Source: Sinorhizobium sp. 6-70
GTDB lineage: Bacteria > Pseudomonadota > Alphaproteobacteria > Rhizobiales > Rhizobiaceae
Assembly: GCF_030124375.1 (NCBI RefSeq)
Contig: NZ_JASKLS010000003.1
Location: forward strand, 168,052 to 232,051
Direction of reading: 5' to 3'
DNA: 64,000 bases
A program made the translations under genes and the position numbers. Within the stretch, counting starts at the first letter, position 1; each line of letters begins with the position of its first letter. Of the stretch, positions 62,050-64,000 are shown in pieces. The notes under the pieces were generated by a model. It had not been told where the DNA came from. It did not search any database and saw only the letters and a program-made list of their open reading frames with translations.

Positions 62050-63081
62050 GTGTCGGAATCCACGCCCGCAACCATCGAAGACGTCGCCAGGATCGCCGAA
62101 GTGTCGATCGCGACGGTTTCGCGGGCAATCCACACACCGGAGAAGGTTGCAAAGTCCACGCGACTGAAGGTCAACCAAGCCATTGCGATCACCGGCTATA
62201 CGACCAATGCCATGGCGCGCAGCCTCAGGCTCGGGCGGTCGAACATGATTCTGGTCGTTGCCCCGGATATCGGCGATCCCAACTTTTCCAGCATTCTCGT
62301 GGGCCTGGAAAACGAGGCGCGGTCGCATGGCTATGGCGTGCTGATCGGCCACACGCAGAACGACGCCCAGCGCGCGCTCGAATACCTGAAGTTCCTCAAC
62401 TCCAACCAGGCGGCCGGCCTCATCCTCTTCACCGGCATTCTGCCGTTCGGCCATGAGACGATGACGGCGCGATTGCCGCCAAGCGTCGGGATCTTCGAGC
62501 CTGTCTTCAACGGCGGCATCCCCTATGTCGGTATCGACGATATAGAGGGTGCCCGCAAGGTGGTCGACCTCCTGATCGCCGAAGGCCATCGCAAGATCGC
62601 CTTTATCGGCGACTCCCGCACGCGGCTGGCCTACAAGAGGCGACGGGAAGGCTTCGACGCGGGACTCGATGCCGCCGGCATTCGGGCGGAGCTTCGGCTC
62701 GTCCAGGAGGGCGACGGCACGCTCGAGAGCGGAAGGGCCGCCGTCGAGCGGCTCTTCGTGCGCGACACGCTGCCGACCGCCTTCATGTGCGTCAATGACC
62801 AGACGGCGCTCGGCGTGATGATCGGACTGAAGGCGCGCGGCTATGACATACCGGGTGATTTTTCGGTGACCGGCTTCGACGATGTGCCGCAGGCGACGTT
62901 CATGACACCGGCGCTGACCACGATCCGCCAGCCGCGCACGCTGATCGGAAAGCAGGCCATGGCGCTCCTGCTTGGCCTTCTTTCCGACAGGCGCCCCGCC
63001 GAGACGGAGATCCTCCTGAGGCCGGATCTGGTGGTCCGCAATTCGGTGACCGCGCCGTCGCGGCGATGGATGGCTAAGTAG
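62050..63081 (+). CDS. LacI family transcriptional regulator
   Basis: 343 residues. HTH: TIEDVARIAEVSIATVSRAI with the hinge VNQAIAITGYTTNAMARSL. The periplasmic-binding-like ligand domain shows LVVAPDIGDPNFSSILVGLE, VGIDDIEGARKVVDLLI and GDFSVTGFDDVPQATFMTPA. The start is GTG at 62050; AAGGCAGAGCACA is a modest ribosome site. Divergent from the CUT2 importer operon and most likely its repressor through the twin operators at 61826-61860. Ligand probably the imported sugar. Confidence 0.94.
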   Translation: MSESTPATIEDVARIAEVSIATVSRAIHTPEKVAKSTRLKVNQAIAITGYTTNAMARSLRLGRSNMILVVAPDIGDPNFSSILVGLENEARSHGYGVLIGHTQNDAQRALEYLKFLNSNQAAGLILFTGILPFGHETMTARLPPSVGIFEPVFNGGIPYVGIDDIEGARKVVDLLIAEGHRKIAFIGDSRTRLAYKRRREGFDAGLDAAGIRAELRLVQEGDGTLESGRAAVERLFVRDTLPTAFMCVNDQTALGVMIGLKARGYDIPGDFSVTGFDDVPQATFMTPALTTIRQPRTLIGKQAMALLLGLLSDRRPAETEILLRPDLVVRNSVTAPSRRWMAK

Positions 63082-63244
63082 GCTCCAGCATATCGTAATT
63101 GTCGATTGCCACGCTATTTTGCCTTTTGGCCACTACGTTACCTTTGAGTCAGCCTGACCTAACCGCCGTGAACCGTCACCAGCGATGTCCGGTGCGGGGG
63201 CCGAAAGCGGGCCTGGAACGGGCGTTTGCCGCCGTTTCTTCCGA

Positions 63245-63482
63245 CCGACATTCTTCCAAAAACTCCTCTCGGGCACCGCGGAATTCGAACGGGACCTGAT
63301 CAGCGAGCGAGTCAAGTACGATAGGTTCGCACCCAATGTTATGGCTTGCCGAAGGCCGAAGCTGCTATCGCTGGATTGCCCGTGATCTCCGCACCAGCAA
63401 AAACACCGCGACCCACATTGTTCGGCGCAAGCCTATCGACGTTGGGACACCCGAGCAAAGATACTCTGGAGACATGAAATGA
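63245..63482 (+). pseudogene. Serine recombinase (resolvase/invertase) remnant, frameshifted
   Basis: One frame reads LSGTAEFERDLISERVK (63266-63316), the conserved end of the resolvase catalytic domain, then CRRPKLL. After a +1 shift near 63350 the next frame reads YRWIARDLRTSKNTATHIVR, the C-terminal helix-turn-helix of resolvases, and runs to a TGA at 63480-63482. The N-terminal catalytic part with the active Ser is missing. A decayed mobile-element gene. Its last codons overlap the start of the methyltransferase. Confidence 0.75.
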
Positions 63483-64000
63483 CCGACCAAGCACACGATG
63501 AAGTCGCCGCCCGCTGGAATCAAAACGCCGATCAATGGACGAATGATGTGCGCAACGGCTACGATGTCTATCGCAACTTGTTCACGTTCCCGGCTTTTCA
63601 GCAATTTTTGCCAGCCATTGCGGGCCTGGAAGTTATCGATTTTGGATGTGGTGAAGGCACGAATACCCGACACTTCGCTCAAATGGGTGCCAAGGTAACC
63701 GGCATCGATATTTCGCAGGGCTTGATCGAGCATGCCCGTCGGGCAGAGATCGCAGACCCAGCAGGAGTAACCTACAAAATCGCGTCTTATAGTTCCGACA
63801 CGGGATTTCCTGCCTCCTCCTTTGATGCCGTCATTTCGACAATGGCATTAATGGACGGTCCTGACTTTCAAGGGGCCATGTGTGAAGCCTACCGCTTGCT
63901 TCGTCCGGGCGGGTTCGTCGCGTTCAGCGTCTTGCACCCGTGTTTTATCACGCCCGGCTTGCAATGGCAGAAAGATGAGCATGGTCAAATAACCGGTCTC
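63479..64000 (+). CDS. Class I SAM-dependent methyltransferase (partial, runs off window)
   Basis: 174 residues visible. The SAM-binding start is LEVIDFGCGEGTNTRHFAQM (motif I), then VTGIDISQGLIEHARRAE, SFDAVISTMALMDGPDFQGA and EAYRLLRPGGFVAFSVLHPC, the Methyltransf_11/25 pattern. The small-molecule substrate is unknown. Its ATG overlaps the stop of the resolvase remnant. GC content is lower than in the sugar loci, so it may have come with the mobile DNA. Confidence 0.88.
   Translation, partial: MTDQAHDEVAARWNQNADQWTNDVRNGYDVYRNLFTFPAFQQFLPAIAGLEVIDFGCGEGTNTRHFAQMGAKVTGIDISQGLIEHARRAEIADPAGVTYKIASYSSDTGFPASSFDAVISTMALMDGPDFQGAMCEAYRLLRPGGFVAFSVLHPCFITPGLQWQKDEHGQITGL

Overview
The window looks like a replicon of a fast-growing rhizobium close to Sinorhizobium/Ensifer. 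The evidence is high GC, at least five copies of the RIME1-type intergenic palindromic repeat, small rhizobial families (DUF1127, two DUF982, a GstI-like DUF2735 protein divergent from glnII), and an abundance of sugar ABC importers each with its own local regulator. No rRNA, tRNA or CRISPR array was seen. All family names come from reading the translations; no search was run.

Layout. 1-9.8 kb: a CUT1 sugar importer (SBP and two permeases, leftward), a TetR regulator, and a rightward catabolic run (Gfo/Idh oxidoreductase, DUF993 aldolase-like protein, enolase-superfamily protein, TIM-barrel epimerase, second Gfo/Idh). The same 16-bp palindrome sits just after the -10 of both divergent promoters, so this is probably one TetR regulon. 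10.0-17.8 kb: DUF1127 protein, aldose epimerase, an AraFGH importer, a FadR-type GntR regulator, D-galactonate dehydratase and an SDR, consistent with import of arabinose/galactose and oxidation by a De Ley-Doudoroff-type route. 17.9-22.2 kb: DUF982 pair, DUF475 (TerC-like) membrane protein, a universal stress protein behind an FNR/FixK box, and DUF1275. 22.5-25.6 kb: type I secretion ABC and HlyD-type adaptor.

25.7-34.2 kb: a distinctive island in which two closely similar metallo-beta-lactamase-fold genes, duplicated with their upstream DNA, bracket a divergent 1855-residue kinase (kinase-like domain, AAA ATPase, GAF, PAS, histidine kinase). 34.3-40.4 kb: quinone reductase/LysR pair, a 1000-residue RTX protein (plausible client of the type I exporter) and a GntR/UTRA repressor. 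40.7-47.5 kb: GH4 glycosidase, PfkB kinase and a complete CUT1 importer, with the repressor palindrome placed between the -35 and -10. 47.5-51.3 kb: gstI and glnII with a sigma-54 promoter, a HAD phosphatase, a frameshifted RTX gene and a small ORF.

51.4-58.0 kb: a tripartite tricarboxylate transporter (tctCBA), an extracytoplasmic binding protein and a TctDE two-component pair. 58.1-63.1 kb: a ribose-type ABC importer with a divergent LacI regulator and twin operators 21 bp apart. 63.2-64.0 kb: a decayed serine recombinase overlapping the start of a SAM methyltransferase cut by the window edge.

The most unusual items are the MBL-kinase-MBL island, the TetR-controlled sugar pathway with no obvious textbook substrate, and the frameshifted RTX gene.
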